The notes under the pieces: generated by a model
Database searches by the model: none
What the model saw: the letters and a program-made list of their open reading frames with translations, nothing else
Told to the model about the DNA's origin: nothing
Shown here: in pieces, positions 1-8,822 of the stretch
How the letters are laid out: every line of letters starts with the position of its first letter
Position numbering within the stretch: the first letter of the stretch is position 1
Made by a program: the position numbers and the translations under genes
Assembly (NCBI RefSeq): GCF_016734815.1
Contig: NZ_JAERQF010000008.1
Coordinates: forward strand, 1 to 64,000
Source: Hymenobacter rubidus
GTDB lineage: Bacteria > Bacteroidota > Bacteroidia > Cytophagales > Hymenobacteraceae
Length of the DNA stretch: 64,000 nt
Direction: 5' to 3'

Positions 1-1
1 G

Positions 2-82
2 GCTGTAATCGCGCTGGCTGCGTCTAACTCGTTTTTCTTCGGGCTCTTGCATGACAACTTTGGGAAAAGTGTCAACATATAA
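2..82 (+). CDS. C-terminal end of a gene that starts outside the window
   Basis: An open frame enters from the left edge and stops at TAA 80-82, giving 26 residues ending in DNFGKSVNI. The visible part is hydrophobic (AVIALAASNSFFFGLL), as expected for the last membrane segment of a membrane protein. A strong terminator follows 20 bases after the stop, which supports a real gene end. The family cannot be named from so little sequence. Confidence 0.5.
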   Translation, partial: AVIALAASNSFFFGLLHDNFGKSVNI

Positions 83-101
83 CCGGACGAGACATAGAAA
101 T

Positions 102-139
102 AAAAAAGGCCCGTCTGATGATTCAGACGGGCCTTTTTT
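102..139. terminator. Bidirectional intrinsic terminator
   Basis: An 11-bp GC-rich stem (GGCCCGTCTGA with its complement) and a 4-base loop is flanked by A6 and T6 tracts, so it can work on both strands. It lies between the partial gene on the left and the reverse-strand sugar kinase, which converge here. Confidence 0.85.
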
Positions 140-163
140 ATTTCTAATCCTGAATTGAGTAAA

Positions 164-1012
164 TCAGTTGCCTTCCTCGTGGTAAGTCACCAGGTCATCA
201 ATAGGGGAGCGAATAATTTTGCCGACTTCCATGCCGTGGCCTTTTGCCACCTGGGTCAGCACGTCGCGGAAATTGTAGCCCACCGAGCCCACGCAGTTGA
301 ACGAGTACTCCTGGAAGCGCGGGTAGTGCAGCACCAGGTTTTGGAAGAAGGTTTCGAAGCCTTCCACCACAATGTCGCGGCAGTAGCTCACGTTGTTGTG
401 GTCGTAAGCAAACTTGGCGAAGTTGGCCAGGAAGCGGTTGGGCAGCGGCTGGTTGTAGAGCCGGTCCAGAATCTCGTTGCGCGAGCCCAGCCCGTAAGTT
501 TCGCGGAAGGCGTCCTGCAGGCCGTCGGGGAGCAGGTCGCGCAAGTAGTCGCGCAGCAGGCGCTTGCCGAAGTACGAGCCCGACCCTTCATCGCCCAGGA
601 AATACCCCAGCGAATCCACGTTGTAGGTGATTTTTTCGCCGTCGTAGATGCAGGAATTGGTGCCCGTGCCCAGAATGGCCGCAAAGCCCGGCTTGCGGCC
701 CAGCAGGGCCCGCGCCGCCGCCAGCAGGTCTTCGGTCACGTGGGCCTTCGTGTTGGGAAACAACTGGCGCAGGGCCCCGGCAATCACCTCCGCCTTTTGC
801 GCCGACGACACGCCCGCGCCGTAGAAATACACATCGCGCACCTGTTCGCGGGGCAGCGTGTCGGGCAGGTTCTGGGTGAGGGAGGCCGCAATGGCCGCCG
901 TATCCATGAAATCGGGGTTGTACCCTTCGGTATTAAAATAAACGCGGTTGTGGGCGTCATCGAGCTGGCACCAGCTGCATTTGGTAGAGCCGCCGTCGGC
1001 AATTAGTATCAT
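164..1012 (-). CDS. BadF/BadG-family ATPase, probable N-acetylglucosamine kinase
   Basis: This 282-residue cytoplasmic protein has the ASKHA sugar-kinase layout. The N-terminal phosphate-binding loop is ADGGSTK (residues 5-11), the second phosphate motif is GTGTNS near residue 115, and GDEGSGSYFG lies near residue 140. These are typical of the Bacteroidota BadF/BadG/BcrA/BcrD group annotated as N-acetylglucosamine kinases, which phosphorylate free amino sugars. Length is normal and the ATG at 1012 gives the conserved N-terminus. It is divergent from the secreted protein at 1269, and the spacer holds a palindrome shared with the susC upstream region, so co-control with sugar uptake is plausible. 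The exact sugar is inferred. Confidence 0.8.
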   Translation of the reverse strand: MILIADGGSTKCSWCQLDDAHNRVYFNTEGYNPDFMDTAAIAASLTQNLPDTLPREQVRDVYFYGAGVSSAQKAEVIAGALRQLFPNTKAHVTEDLLAAARALLGRKPGFAAILGTGTNSCIYDGEKITYNVDSLGYFLGDEGSGSYFGKRLLRDYLRDLLPDGLQDAFRETYGLGSRNEILDRLYNQPLPNRFLANFAKFAYDHNNVSYCRDIVVEGFETFFQNLVLHYPRFQEYSFNCVGSVGYNFRDVLTQVAKGHGMEVGKIIRSPIDDLVTYHEEGN

Positions 1013-1088
1013 ACAAGTTGGGGGGAGTGACTATAGGAAGACGAAAGTAGCAACTTACCCGTAAACCCATCCGTTGGTCGGGTTTGCA

Positions 1089-1098
1089 CAAACGTTTG
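1089..1098. promoter_or_regulatory. Palindromic operator-like site CAAACGTTTG
   Basis: A perfect 10-bp palindrome with the central CG step typical of LacI/GalR-family operators lies between the divergent kinase and secreted-protein genes. The same core occurs within a perfect 12-bp palindrome at 9088-9099 upstream of susC. Binding of a LacI-type regulator is inferred; no such regulator is encoded in the window. Confidence 0.5.
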
Positions 1099-1165
1099 CC
1101 GTGTTTTTTTGTGCGCTTGCCGACTATTTTTCTCCTTGAAATGCGCGAAATCGTGCATCCATAGC

Positions 1166-1173
1166 TACTTTTG
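1166..1173 (+). promoter_or_regulatory. Bacteroidota -7 element TACTTTTG
   Basis: The octamer fits the TAnnTTTG consensus of Bacteroidota housekeeping promoters and lies about 95 bases before the ATG at 1269. No convincing -33 TTTG was seen at the usual spacing, so the call rests on the -7 element and its position. Confidence 0.5.
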
Positions 1174-1268
1174 CTACGTACCACAAGTGAGTCCTCACTC
1201 TTGCTGCAATTGTCTATAAAAGCGTTTCCCATTACAACAATTCTCACCATTTTTCTCATTTCATTCCC

Positions 1269-2531
1269 ATGAAAAAAGTCTTTACCCTAGTTACCGCTGG
1301 CGCATTGGCAGCGGGCGCCCTCACCGCCCAGGCCCAGGTAACGGTCGATGGCCAGCTCACCGCCGCTGAGCTCACCGCCGGCAATTATGTGCTGCTCGGC
1401 AAAAGCGACAACTTCACATTTACTTCGCTTACCTCGACACCTAACCAGAACACCGGCCGCCCATTCGGCAACAACGGTTTGCTGGGCCTCTACGTGGCCA
1501 ACACTGCTTCGAAAATCTATATTTTTCTGGGCGGTACGATGGAAAACAGCGGCAACTCGTTCCAGATTTACCTGGACCTGCCCGGTGTGACGGGTGCTCC
1601 CGCTGCCACCTTCCTGCCCGCTGGGGCTGCGGGTACCTCCTTCGAAAAAATTACCCGCATCAAGCTCGACCAAAGCGTTGACCTGGCGCTGGCCCTGCGT
1701 GCCGATGGCAGCCCGGTGGGCACCGCCCCCCAGCCGTACAAGGCCGAAGGCGCGGTATTTACCTCTGCTACGGCCGTGCAAAGCCGCCAGCTGACGACCA
1801 CCGCCGGTCCTGTGCTGGGCGATGGTACGGCCCTGACGCTGGCTTCTACCGTTACGGTAGCGCCTTATGCAGCCCTCAACTCGGCTCGCATGGCCTACCG
1901 CAACACCACCACCGGCCAAATTGGTACCAACCCCGGCAACGCCACCCTGTACAACACGGCTACTTACGGCGGCGTGGGTTCCTACGGCTGGGAGATTGAG
2001 TTGGACCGTGCTGCTTTGGGCGCTACGGCCAACGGCGGTGCCTTCCGCATTTTCGCTATTTACAACAACGGCAACGGGGGGTATGCTTCCGGTGAATTCA
2101 TTCCCAAAGCGGCCACCACTACTTTGCCCGCAGCCTTCCCAAGCCCCAACCTGGGCGGTGCCGACAACGGTACGCCCAACGACGTAGACTTCGGCATCGT
2201 TCCTGGCCTGCAGTCCGTGGGCTTCGCGCCGGGTGCTTCGGGTGTGCTGTCGGCCAAAGCGGCTGATGAAGCTGCTGTGGCCATGTCCGTGTTCCCCAAC
2301 CCTGCTGCCGGTGCCGCCACCGTGGCTTACAACGTAGGTACCCACGCCGACCATGTCAATGTGGTGCTCACCGACCTGCTGGGCCGTGAAGTGCGCGTAT
2401 TGGCCAATGGCCAGCAAGCTGCCGGTGTGCAAAACACCACCGTAAGCACCGCCGATGTAGCCGCTGGCACCTACATGGTGCGTGTGCAGGTAGGCGACAA
2501 GGTTTCGACCCGCAAGGTGGTGCTGCTATAA
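1269..2531 (+). CDS. Secreted protein with T9SS type A sorting domain
   Basis: The 420-residue product begins with a signal peptide (MKKVFTLVTAGALAAGALTA, cleavage near AQA-QV). The middle 300 residues are rich in Gly, Thr and Ala and look like a secreted beta-sandwich domain I cannot name. The last 80 residues form a T9SS sorting domain: VFPNP near residue 341, a central DLLGREV, then AGTYMVRV and the terminal KVVLL. T9SS proteins are exported through the Por system and usually anchored to the cell surface. Its upstream palindrome is shared with the sus locus, so a glycan-related surface role is possible but inferred. Confidence 0.8.
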   Translation: MKKVFTLVTAGALAAGALTAQAQVTVDGQLTAAELTAGNYVLLGKSDNFTFTSLTSTPNQNTGRPFGNNGLLGLYVANTASKIYIFLGGTMENSGNSFQIYLDLPGVTGAPAATFLPAGAAGTSFEKITRIKLDQSVDLALALRADGSPVGTAPQPYKAEGAVFTSATAVQSRQLTTTAGPVLGDGTALTLASTVTVAPYAALNSARMAYRNTTTGQIGTNPGNATLYNTATYGGVGSYGWEIELDRAALGATANGGAFRIFAIYNNGNGGYASGEFIPKAATTTLPAAFPSPNLGGADNGTPNDVDFGIVPGLQSVGFAPGASGVLSAKAADEAAVAMSVFPNPAAGAATVAYNVGTHADHVNVVLTDLLGREVRVLANGQQAAGVQNTTVSTADVAAGTYMVRVQVGDKVSTRKVVLL

Positions 2532-2548
2532 GGCATACACTAACGCAC

Positions 2549-2584
2549 AAAAAAGCCCCGTCGCATGTGCGGCGGGGCTTTTTT
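2549..2584. terminator. Intrinsic terminator after the T9SS protein
   Basis: A6, a GC-rich stem (GCCCCG-CGC pairing with GCG-CGGGGC around a short loop) and T6 begin 18 bases after the stop codon at 2531. Confidence 0.85.
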
Positions 2585-2651
2585 ATGGGCAGATATTTGG
2601 GTGGTTCGGGCAGTGGTCTACGGCTTAGAGGCTGTTTGAATTAATAAGAAC

Positions 2652-2680
2652 GGTCATGCTTCACTGCGCTCTGCATGACC
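2652..2680. repeat. Family A intergenic inverted repeat, short degenerate copy
   Basis: GGTCATGC and its complement surround a short loop, with outer traces GCTGTTTGAATTA and TAACTCAAATAGC. This is a shortened copy of the element seen more completely at 9337, 11515, 13392, 14091, 24124, 44923 and 45446. Confidence 0.65.
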
Positions 2681-2896
2681 ATTTCATTGAATTTTTAGCT
2701 AACTCAAATAGCTTTTTAGTTTGGTTACCTTACCTTGTTTGAAGGCAAGGCGAGGTAGTAACCAAAAAAGTGAACGGGCCACGGCACCGTTTATATCCTG
2801 ACGCTGTCAATGGGGCCTGCTTTGAGGCCCTGGCCCGTACTCGCAGCAAGGGCATGCGACCAATATTAACTTAGCGCGGTGTCGGGGTTGGTGTAG
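2681..2896. other. Intergenic sequence with no supported gene
   Basis: Together with the repeats on either side this belongs to a 599-base gap between the T9SS protein and the susE-like gene. No coding signal, RNA gene or clear promoter was seen. Confidence 0.6.
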
Positions 2897-2973
2897 AGTA
2901 GCGCGAACGTTGTCGTTCGCGTCCCCGCGCCGCTAGCTCGTTCTGGCACGCGAACTGCAAAGTCCGCGCTACT
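2897..2973. repeat. Family B intergenic inverted repeat, diverged copy
   Basis: The left arm AGTAGCGCGAAC and right arm GTCCGCGCTACT face each other across about 50 bases. Better preserved copies of the same element are at 24894, 38054 and 39451. Confidence 0.7.
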
Positions 2974-3037
2974 GACCGCACGTACACTGACTTCGAAACG
3001 GCTCTAACAACAAGGTTTAATTGTGCGCTCTGAACCC

Positions 3038-3109
3038 GCACGTAGGACGGTAAAGCAAAAGGAGCCGCTGGTATTCCAGCGGCTCCTTTTGCTTTACCGT
3101 CCTACGTGC
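3038..3109 (-). terminator. Perfect 34-bp hairpin terminating the sus operon
   Basis: The two 34-base arms (3038-3071 and 3076-3109) are exact reverse complements around a TATT loop, 21 bases beyond the susE-like stop codon. An internal CAAAAGGAGCCGC / GCGGCTCCTTTTG segment resembles a normal terminator, but the stem extends far beyond it. Termination of the reverse-strand sus transcript is the likely role; such a stem could also protect the 3' end. Confidence 0.8.
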
Positions 3110-3130
3110 ACCAAGTCTGTATGGAGCAAA

Positions 3131-3949
3131 CTAGGGGGTAACAGTAACCGTACCACCACTAACGCCCGTACCGCTGCCGTTTACTACCAGTTTTACAGTA
3201 TAAATACCGGCAGTGGCAATGGTCAGGTTAGCACCGTTGAGCGTCAGTGGCGCGCCTTGGGTCAAATTGCCGGAACCACCTAAGTTGATAGTCCAAGCTT
3301 TATCCTTGCGGAATTTAAAGTCCCCGGCGTTCAGGTTGGCACGCACCGTATACGCACTCAGGGCACAGTTCCAGGTCATGGGGAGGCCTGCTTCGGAGTC
3401 GGTCGTGCCACTGGGCCAGCCCTTTCCGGCGGGGCCCACCAAGGCCCAGGTATCGGTGTTGGGGGCAATGCAAGCAGGATACGCCTTGGCGGTAAGCGTT
3501 ACGGGCGCCGATGCGAACGTGTGGGTATCGGAACCAGTGACAGCTACTACGCGGGCGTAAACCGGGCCAGCCGTTGCGGTATTCACCCCAATTGCATTCA
3601 GCGCGTTGTTCAAATCATACACCGTAATTGCTTTCGTTGTATTTGTGCCCGCATCAATCACGGCAGGATAGCCAAATCCATCGGCGGCTTTAGCAAACTG
3701 CAACTGGTAGGTAACCGCCGGAGTCTTGGTAAACTCGGTGCCGCTCAGCGACTGCTGAATAGCATTCCAGGAGTAGGTAATGGCCGTTTGGGCGTCGTTT
3801 AGCTGCGTGAGGACAACCGAATTGGTGGAACCCGTGAGCGACAGCGTATTAGACGGGCTCACGGTCACCTTATCCTCGTCCTTATTGCACGAAGCCAGCG
3901 TTGTCATGGCAAACGCTAAGGCTAAGGCTGGAGTAAGCAAATTTTTCAT
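3131..3949 (-). CDS. SusE-like outer-membrane glycan-binding lipoprotein
   Basis: This 272-residue protein has a lipoprotein signal (MKNLLTPALALAFAMTTLAS followed by CNKDED), where the Cys would be lipidated and the acidic residues favour export to the outer surface. Residues 30-160 fit a SusE N-terminal domain (SLTGSTNSVVLTQLNDAQTA, then TYQLQFAKAADGF). The last 100 residues form a small beta domain with WALVGPAGKGWPSG and aromatic positions, similar to the glycan-binding modules of SusE/SusF. It is third in the operon after SusC and SusD, separated from SusD by 184 bases that hold a palindrome. An alpha-glucan ligand is possible by family; specificity is not shown. Confidence 0.8.
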   Translation of the reverse strand: MKNLLTPALALAFAMTTLASCNKDEDKVTVSPSNTLSLTGSTNSVVLTQLNDAQTAITYSWNAIQQSLSGTEFTKTPAVTYQLQFAKAADGFGYPAVIDAGTNTTKAITVYDLNNALNAIGVNTATAGPVYARVVAVTGSDTHTFASAPVTLTAKAYPACIAPNTDTWALVGPAGKGWPSGTTDSEAGLPMTWNCALSAYTVRANLNAGDFKFRKDKAWTINLGGSGNLTQGAPLTLNGANLTIATAGIYTVKLVVNGSGTGVSGGTVTVTP

Positions 3950-4089
3950 GATGGGATTTTGAGTAAAATGGTGAGTAAAAGGGCTGAATGTACTTTGAGC
4001 AACAACACGATGGGCGTACCAAAAGTGTCAGCAAGCGTGCTCGGTAATGGTCGTTAAAAGTCAGGCCCTTGCGCAGTAGAGAAAAACAA

Positions 4090-4121
4090 GATGCTGAGCC
4101 GATGCGCATCGGCTCAGCATC
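4090..4121. promoter_or_regulatory. Perfect 32-bp palindrome between susD-like and susE-like genes
   Basis: Two 16-base arms (GATGCTGAGCCGATGC and its exact complement) meet with no loop, 13 bases beyond the susD-like stop. No T tract follows, so it is not a standard terminator. An intercistronic hairpin here could stabilise the susC-susD part of the transcript or lower susE expression; that role is inferred. Confidence 0.65.
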
Positions 4122-4133
4122 TGCTTACCATAA

Positions 4134-5783
4134 TTAGTACCCGTCGTTTTGTTTCAGATTCGGGTTGGCCGTGAGGTCAGAGGCCGGAAGCGGGAACAAC
4201 TTGTACTTGGCATTTACGCCCTGGCCACCGGCAACACCGCCCTTCCAAGGCCACAGGTAAGTGGATTCGGTAAACTTGCCGTAGCGGATGAGGTCCGTGC
4301 GGCGGGAGCCTTCCCAATGCAGTTCACGGGCGCGCTCGTCCAGGATAAAATCGGTCGTCATCTGGGTATCGGTGATGTCGGCCACGGCGCTGGGGGTGGC
4401 AATGGGCAAGCCAAAGGCCCGGCGGCGAATCTGGTTTACGTAGCCGAGAGCGGTGGTGCGGTCGCCGCTGCCACGGGTAGCAGCCTCAGCGTATACCAGC
4501 ATCATGTCGGCCAATCGCAGCATCGGGAAATCTATACTGGAGAAATTCAGCGAAGCACCCTGCGCCGCACCGGCCGAGTTGACGTTGCGGAACTTGAGCA
4601 CGCCCAGGCCTTGCGTAAATTGGCTCAGGTCGGTGATGGCCAACGTCTGGCCACGGGTGTAGAAACGGCCGCGACGGTCGCGGGCCGTGTCGCCACCGGC
4701 CAGGAAGAATTTATCGAAGAGCGCACTGGTGGTGCGCAGGCCGCCCCAGCCCGTGGTTTGGCCCACCAGGCGTTGCCAGATGGCATCAGCCCCACTGGTG
4801 GAACCGTTCACCAGGAAAGTGGTCCCGCCGTAGCTCTGCACACTGTTGACGTCAAAAATCACGGGCCAGATGATTTCATTTTTGACCGGAGCCAGATTGT
4901 TATCGGCCAGAAACAGGCGGCCGTAAGCGGAGGACACCGGCGCCGCGGCGGCCGTGTTGAGCGAGTAGCCTGCGTCAATCACAGCCTTTGCTTCGGTTGC
5001 CGCTTTGGCATATTGCGGGGTGCCGGTATACACGCCGGCATTCAGGTAGAGGCGGGCCAGGAAGCCGTGGGCGGCAGCCTGGTCGACGCGGCCGTACTCG
5101 TTGGTGCGGGCCGGGGCCAAATCAGCAGTCAGGGCCAGCAATTCGCTTTCTACGAAGTTGTAGAGTTGCTGACGGGTGTTGTAAACCGGCAGGGGGCCGC
5201 CCACGGGGTCTTTCTCCGTGACGAAAGGCCCGTTGCCGAACAAGTCGATGACGTGGTAGTAAGCCACGGCGCGCAGGAAGCGTGCTTCGGCCCGGAACAG
5301 TTTGCCCTGCTCCATCTCACCGCCCGACAAGCGGCTGCTGAGCTTATCGTCGGTGGCTTCGCGCAGGAACTCGTTGCAGGTAGCAATTTCGTAGTAAAGG
5401 CGGCTGTAGAAGCCCCGGGTGAGCGGGTCGCTGGCGTCCCAGTTCATCTTGTGCCACTCCTGCACGCCGGGGTCGTTCCAAGCAATCACCGCTTCGTCGG
5501 TCGTCAACTCCTGGGCGCTCCACCACTGGCGAATATAATCCGAAGTACCAGCGTCAATGCCTGAAATATCGCCCGAGCCGGGCCCCGAGGGGCCGGTGAG
5601 CGCAAAGCCCCCGTAGAGCTTGGCCAGCACCTGCTTGTAGCCGGTCAAGCCCACGTACACCTTGTCAGGGGTAAGTTCGTACTTCGGCGTCTGGTCCAGG
5701 TCCTTGGTGCAAGACGTGCTGAGGCCAACCAGGGCCGTGCTCAGCGTGAGGGCCGTGAGCCCCCGGTATAATACTTGTTTCAT
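4134..5783 (-). CDS. SusD/RagB-family nutrient-binding lipoprotein
   Basis: This 549-residue surface lipoprotein has the signal MKQVLYRGLTALTLSTAL ending at LSTS-C, the lipidated Cys followed by TKDLDQTPKYELTPD. TPR-like helices follow, with FRAEARFLRAVAYYHVIDLF near residue 185, a hallmark of SusD proteins. The C-terminal region has DERARELHWEGSRRTDLIRYGKF and ends in the usual LFPLPASDLTANPNLKQNDGY pattern. SusD caps the SusC barrel and binds glycan. It starts 12 bases after the SusC stop, so the two are translated from one message. Length is normal. Confidence 0.95.
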   Translation of the reverse strand: MKQVLYRGLTALTLSTALVGLSTSCTKDLDQTPKYELTPDKVYVGLTGYKQVLAKLYGGFALTGPSGPGSGDISGIDAGTSDYIRQWWSAQELTTDEAVIAWNDPGVQEWHKMNWDASDPLTRGFYSRLYYEIATCNEFLREATDDKLSSRLSGGEMEQGKLFRAEARFLRAVAYYHVIDLFGNGPFVTEKDPVGGPLPVYNTRQQLYNFVESELLALTADLAPARTNEYGRVDQAAAHGFLARLYLNAGVYTGTPQYAKAATEAKAVIDAGYSLNTAAAAPVSSAYGRLFLADNNLAPVKNEIIWPVIFDVNSVQSYGGTTFLVNGSTSGADAIWQRLVGQTTGWGGLRTTSALFDKFFLAGGDTARDRRGRFYTRGQTLAITDLSQFTQGLGVLKFRNVNSAGAAQGASLNFSSIDFPMLRLADMMLVYAEAATRGSGDRTTALGYVNQIRRRAFGLPIATPSAVADITDTQMTTDFILDERARELHWEGSRRTDLIRYGKFTESTYLWPWKGGVAGGQGVNAKYKLFPLPASDLTANPNLKQNDGY

Positions 5784-5795
5784 GAGTGGTGGGAA

Positions 5796-8700
5796 TTAAA
5801 TGCCGAGAGCGATGCCAAGAGTGAAAGTGCGGGCACGCGGGTAAAAGTTCGTATCGATGCCACTAAATACTTCCGGCTCAACCCCTTTGTACTTGGTTAC
5901 CAGGAAGGCGTTCTGCACGTTGGCCGTTACGCGAAGCGACGAAGCGCCGAGCACTTTGCCCACGTTGTAGCCCAACGAAACGTTCTCGCAGCGCAGGAAC
6001 GAGGCGTTCTGAATGTAGTAGTCGGAAAACAGCTGCTGGCGGGTGAAGCCGGTGTTCAACACGTCGGGGCTCAGGTTACTTACGAAAAGCGTGGAGCCTT
6101 GGGCGTTGGCATAAGTGCCAAAGTTCGCGGCGTTGGCGTTGTACACGTAGTTGCCCAGGTTGCTGCGCAGGGTGAAGGCAAATGCCAATTTTTTATACGT
6201 CAGGTTCGAGCTGAAGCCCAGCGTCACGAGGGGAGCCGGCTGCTTGTAAAAGTTGTAGTCGAAGTCGTTGATAACGCCGTCGCCGTTTTTGTCCACGTAC
6301 AGGCCTTCCACGGGGCGGCCATCGGTTCCGTACACCTGCTGGGCCACAAAGAAGGAATTGATGGGTTGGCCGATAGCATTAATCTGAATGGTGTTGCCGG
6401 TGCCGCCGCCAATACCACCAACCTTATAGCCTTTAAACCCTTCCTGTTGCTGGCCAAGGTCGGTGATTTTGTTGACGTTGTAAGCACCGTTCACGTTCAC
6501 GTCCCAGGTAAGGCCTTCGCTGCGCAGAATGCCGTAGTTGATTCCCAACTCGATGCCACGGTTGCGCATGGTGCCGATATTTTTGTTGAGAATATTCGTG
6601 AGGTTGGAGCCGGCCGATTGATAGACGCTGGCGAGCAGGTCGGTGGCGAGGCGCTGATATACATCCACTGTAGCGGTCAGGCGGTTATCGAAGAAACCCA
6701 GGTCCAGGCCGGCGTTGTAGGTATTGGTATTTTCCCAGTGCAGCAAGGCGTTATAGCCCTGCGGGCTGTAGGTAGGAACCGTGGTGGCCGCGGCCGTGCC
6801 AAGCGGATAGGTGGTAGAAGAGCCGCTGATGACGTAGCGGGGCTGGGTATCGTAATAGCCGCCGATTTCCTGCTGGCCGGTGCGGCCGGCGCCCAAGCGG
6901 ATTTTCAACTCCGAAAACAGCGTGCTTTCTTTCAGGAAGTCCTCGTTTTTAACGCGCCAGGCAAGGCCCAACGCCGGGAAATAACCGCTCCGTTGGTCCT
7001 TCGCAAAGCGCGAAGTCCGGTCATTCCGAATCGTTGCCGTCAGCAAGTACTTATCCTTCACGTTCATTGTGGCACGCCCAAAGTAGGACAGTATCACAAG
7101 CTTGCCGTAATAGCCCGGCACCGTCAGGGTATCAGCCTTATTGATTTTGGTGGTGCGGTCGTAGCGGTAGGTCAGGTAGTTTGGGCCCTGCGACACGAAA
7201 GTCTGATAGGCGTAGCCACCCTGCACATCGAACTTGGTGCCACCTACCTGCTTACCGTAGGCTAGATAAGCTTCCAGAAGCTTCATGTCTTTGTCCTGGG
7301 CGTATTGGCTATAGGCACCGTTCAGGCCGGGATTGGTAGCTGCCGCCGCGGCCGTGTTGTAGTTGCCGAAGTCGGTGGGCTGAATAATGTTGCTGCCGCG
7401 CCCGCGCGACACGTCAAGGCCCAGGTTGAGGTTGGCGCGCAGGCCGTCAATGCCGTGGACTTTATAGTCAAGCTGCACATTGCCAATGAGGCGCTTCACT
7501 TGGCTGGTGTTGTTCGAGTTGTTGATGGCGGCAACCGGGTTGGAGGGCGCATTGCCCAGCGGCTGGCCCACCGAATTGGTGAATTGGTAGTAGCCGCCGT
7601 AGCGCGCGAAGCGGCTTTCCGTGGAGGTTACCGGCTGGGTGGGGTCGTATAGTGCCGCATTGGCCACGTAGCCGTAGTCCACAAACCGGTTGTCGACGAC
7701 GCTGCCTTTGGCATTCACGTCGATGCGCAGGTGATTGTCGAGCAGGGTAGGGCTTAAGCTCACCGAGCCCGAGTTGCGCTTTAGCAGGTTGGTGATGACA
7801 ATGCCTTCCTGGTAGAGGTTGCCATAGGACACGCGGAAAGGGACTTTCTTTGCCACGCTGCCAATCACGCTTACGGTATTATCGAACGTGCGAGCAGTGC
7901 GGAAAATCTCCTTCTGCCAATCGGTGTTGGCCGTGCCCAGTGTAGCCGCCTGAGAGGGCGAACCGTTGGCCTGAATCAGGCTGCGGAACTGGTCGGCGCT
8001 CAGCGTTTCGTACTTGCGCGCCACCGTCGAAACGCCGGACTGCGAGTTCAACTCCACGCGCAGCTTTTCGCCTTGCAAACCCTTTTTAGTGGTAATGAGG
8101 ATAACGCCGCCCGAAGCCCGGTTGCCGTAGATGGCCGTAGCCGAGGCGTCTTTGAGCACCGTGAAGGTTTCGATGTCGCTGGGGTTAATCAGCGAGAGCG
8201 GGTTCGAGGCGCCTGCGATGCCATCCTTGTCTACCGGTACTCCGTCAATCACGTACAGCGGGTCGCTGTTGGCCGTCAAGGACGTATTACCCCGAATACG
8301 AATAGTGGTATTTGTTCCTGGCGCGCCGCCGGCAGCGGTGATGCTTACGCCCGCTACTTTGCCCTGAATCAACTGTTCAGGGTTGGTGACCTGGCCCTGC
8401 ACAAATTGCTTGGTATCGACCGTAGCCACGGCCCCGGTAATGTCCTGGCGGCGTTGGGTGCCGTAGCCTACTACCACGGCTTCCGCCAATTGGGTGGCGT
8501 TTTCGGTGAGGCCAGCCGATACTTCGGTGTTTTGGCCGGCTACGACCGTCACCGGCCGCCGCACCGAATTGTAGCCGACAAACGAGATAACCAGGGTGTG
8601 CGGGCCGGCCGGCACGCCCTGAACGCTATAAGTGCCGTCCACGTTCGAAGAGCTGCCCAACGAAGTGCCTTCCACGAGCACCGTTGCACCGGGAATGCCT

Positions 8701-8822
8701 TCGTTCTTGGAATCGGTTACCCGGCCACTGATGGTACCGGTCTGCGCAAAGGCTCCTGAAGGGAAGCCAAACGCCGCGAACAATAGCAGAAACAAGAGTT
8801 TCGCTAGATAGGAGTGTTTCAT
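5796..8822 (-). CDS. SusC/RagA-family TonB-linked outer-membrane transporter
   Basis: This 1008-residue protein imports oligosaccharides across the outer membrane with SusD, powered by TonB. It has a signal peptide (to about FAQ, residue 27), a carboxypeptidase-like regulatory domain (GTISGRVTDSKNEGIPGATV to about residue 105), the SusC signature VVVGYGTQRRQDITGA, a plug domain (GKVAGVSITAAGGAPG, TTIRIRGNTSLTANSDPLYVI) and a long barrel ending in a C-terminal aromatic/hydrophobic strand. No N-terminal anti-sigma-interacting extension is present, so control by an ECF sigma/FecR pair is unlikely. The palindrome at 9088-9099 is the best regulatory candidate. First gene of the operon. Confidence 0.95.
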   Translation of the reverse strand: MKHSYLAKLLFLLLFAAFGFPSGAFAQTGTISGRVTDSKNEGIPGATVLVEGTSLGSSSNVDGTYSVQGVPAGPHTLVISFVGYNSVRRPVTVVAGQNTEVSAGLTENATQLAEAVVVGYGTQRRQDITGAVATVDTKQFVQGQVTNPEQLIQGKVAGVSITAAGGAPGTNTTIRIRGNTSLTANSDPLYVIDGVPVDKDGIAGASNPLSLINPSDIETFTVLKDASATAIYGNRASGGVILITTKKGLQGEKLRVELNSQSGVSTVARKYETLSADQFRSLIQANGSPSQAATLGTANTDWQKEIFRTARTFDNTVSVIGSVAKKVPFRVSYGNLYQEGIVITNLLKRNSGSVSLSPTLLDNHLRIDVNAKGSVVDNRFVDYGYVANAALYDPTQPVTSTESRFARYGGYYQFTNSVGQPLGNAPSNPVAAINNSNNTSQVKRLIGNVQLDYKVHGIDGLRANLNLGLDVSRGRGSNIIQPTDFGNYNTAAAAATNPGLNGAYSQYAQDKDMKLLEAYLAYGKQVGGTKFDVQGGYAYQTFVSQGPNYLTYRYDRTTKINKADTLTVPGYYGKLVILSYFGRATMNVKDKYLLTATIRNDRTSRFAKDQRSGYFPALGLAWRVKNEDFLKESTLFSELKIRLGAGRTGQQEIGGYYDTQPRYVISGSSTTYPLGTAAATTVPTYSPQGYNALLHWENTNTYNAGLDLGFFDNRLTATVDVYQRLATDLLASVYQSAGSNLTNILNKNIGTMRNRGIELGINYGILRSEGLTWDVNVNGAYNVNKITDLGQQQEGFKGYKVGGIGGGTGNTIQINAIGQPINSFFVAQQVYGTDGRPVEGLYVDKNGDGVINDFDYNFYKQPAPLVTLGFSSNLTYKKLAFAFTLRSNLGNYVYNANAANFGTYANAQGSTLFVSNLSPDVLNTGFTRQQLFSDYYIQNASFLRCENVSLGYNVGKVLGASSLRVTANVQNAFLVTKYKGVEPEVFSGIDTNFYPRARTFTLGIALGI

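Noticed and set aside
4149..5564. Long forward open frame over the susD-like gene
   Set aside because: Shadow of the reverse-strand SusD coding sequence; composition is biased and no motif is present.
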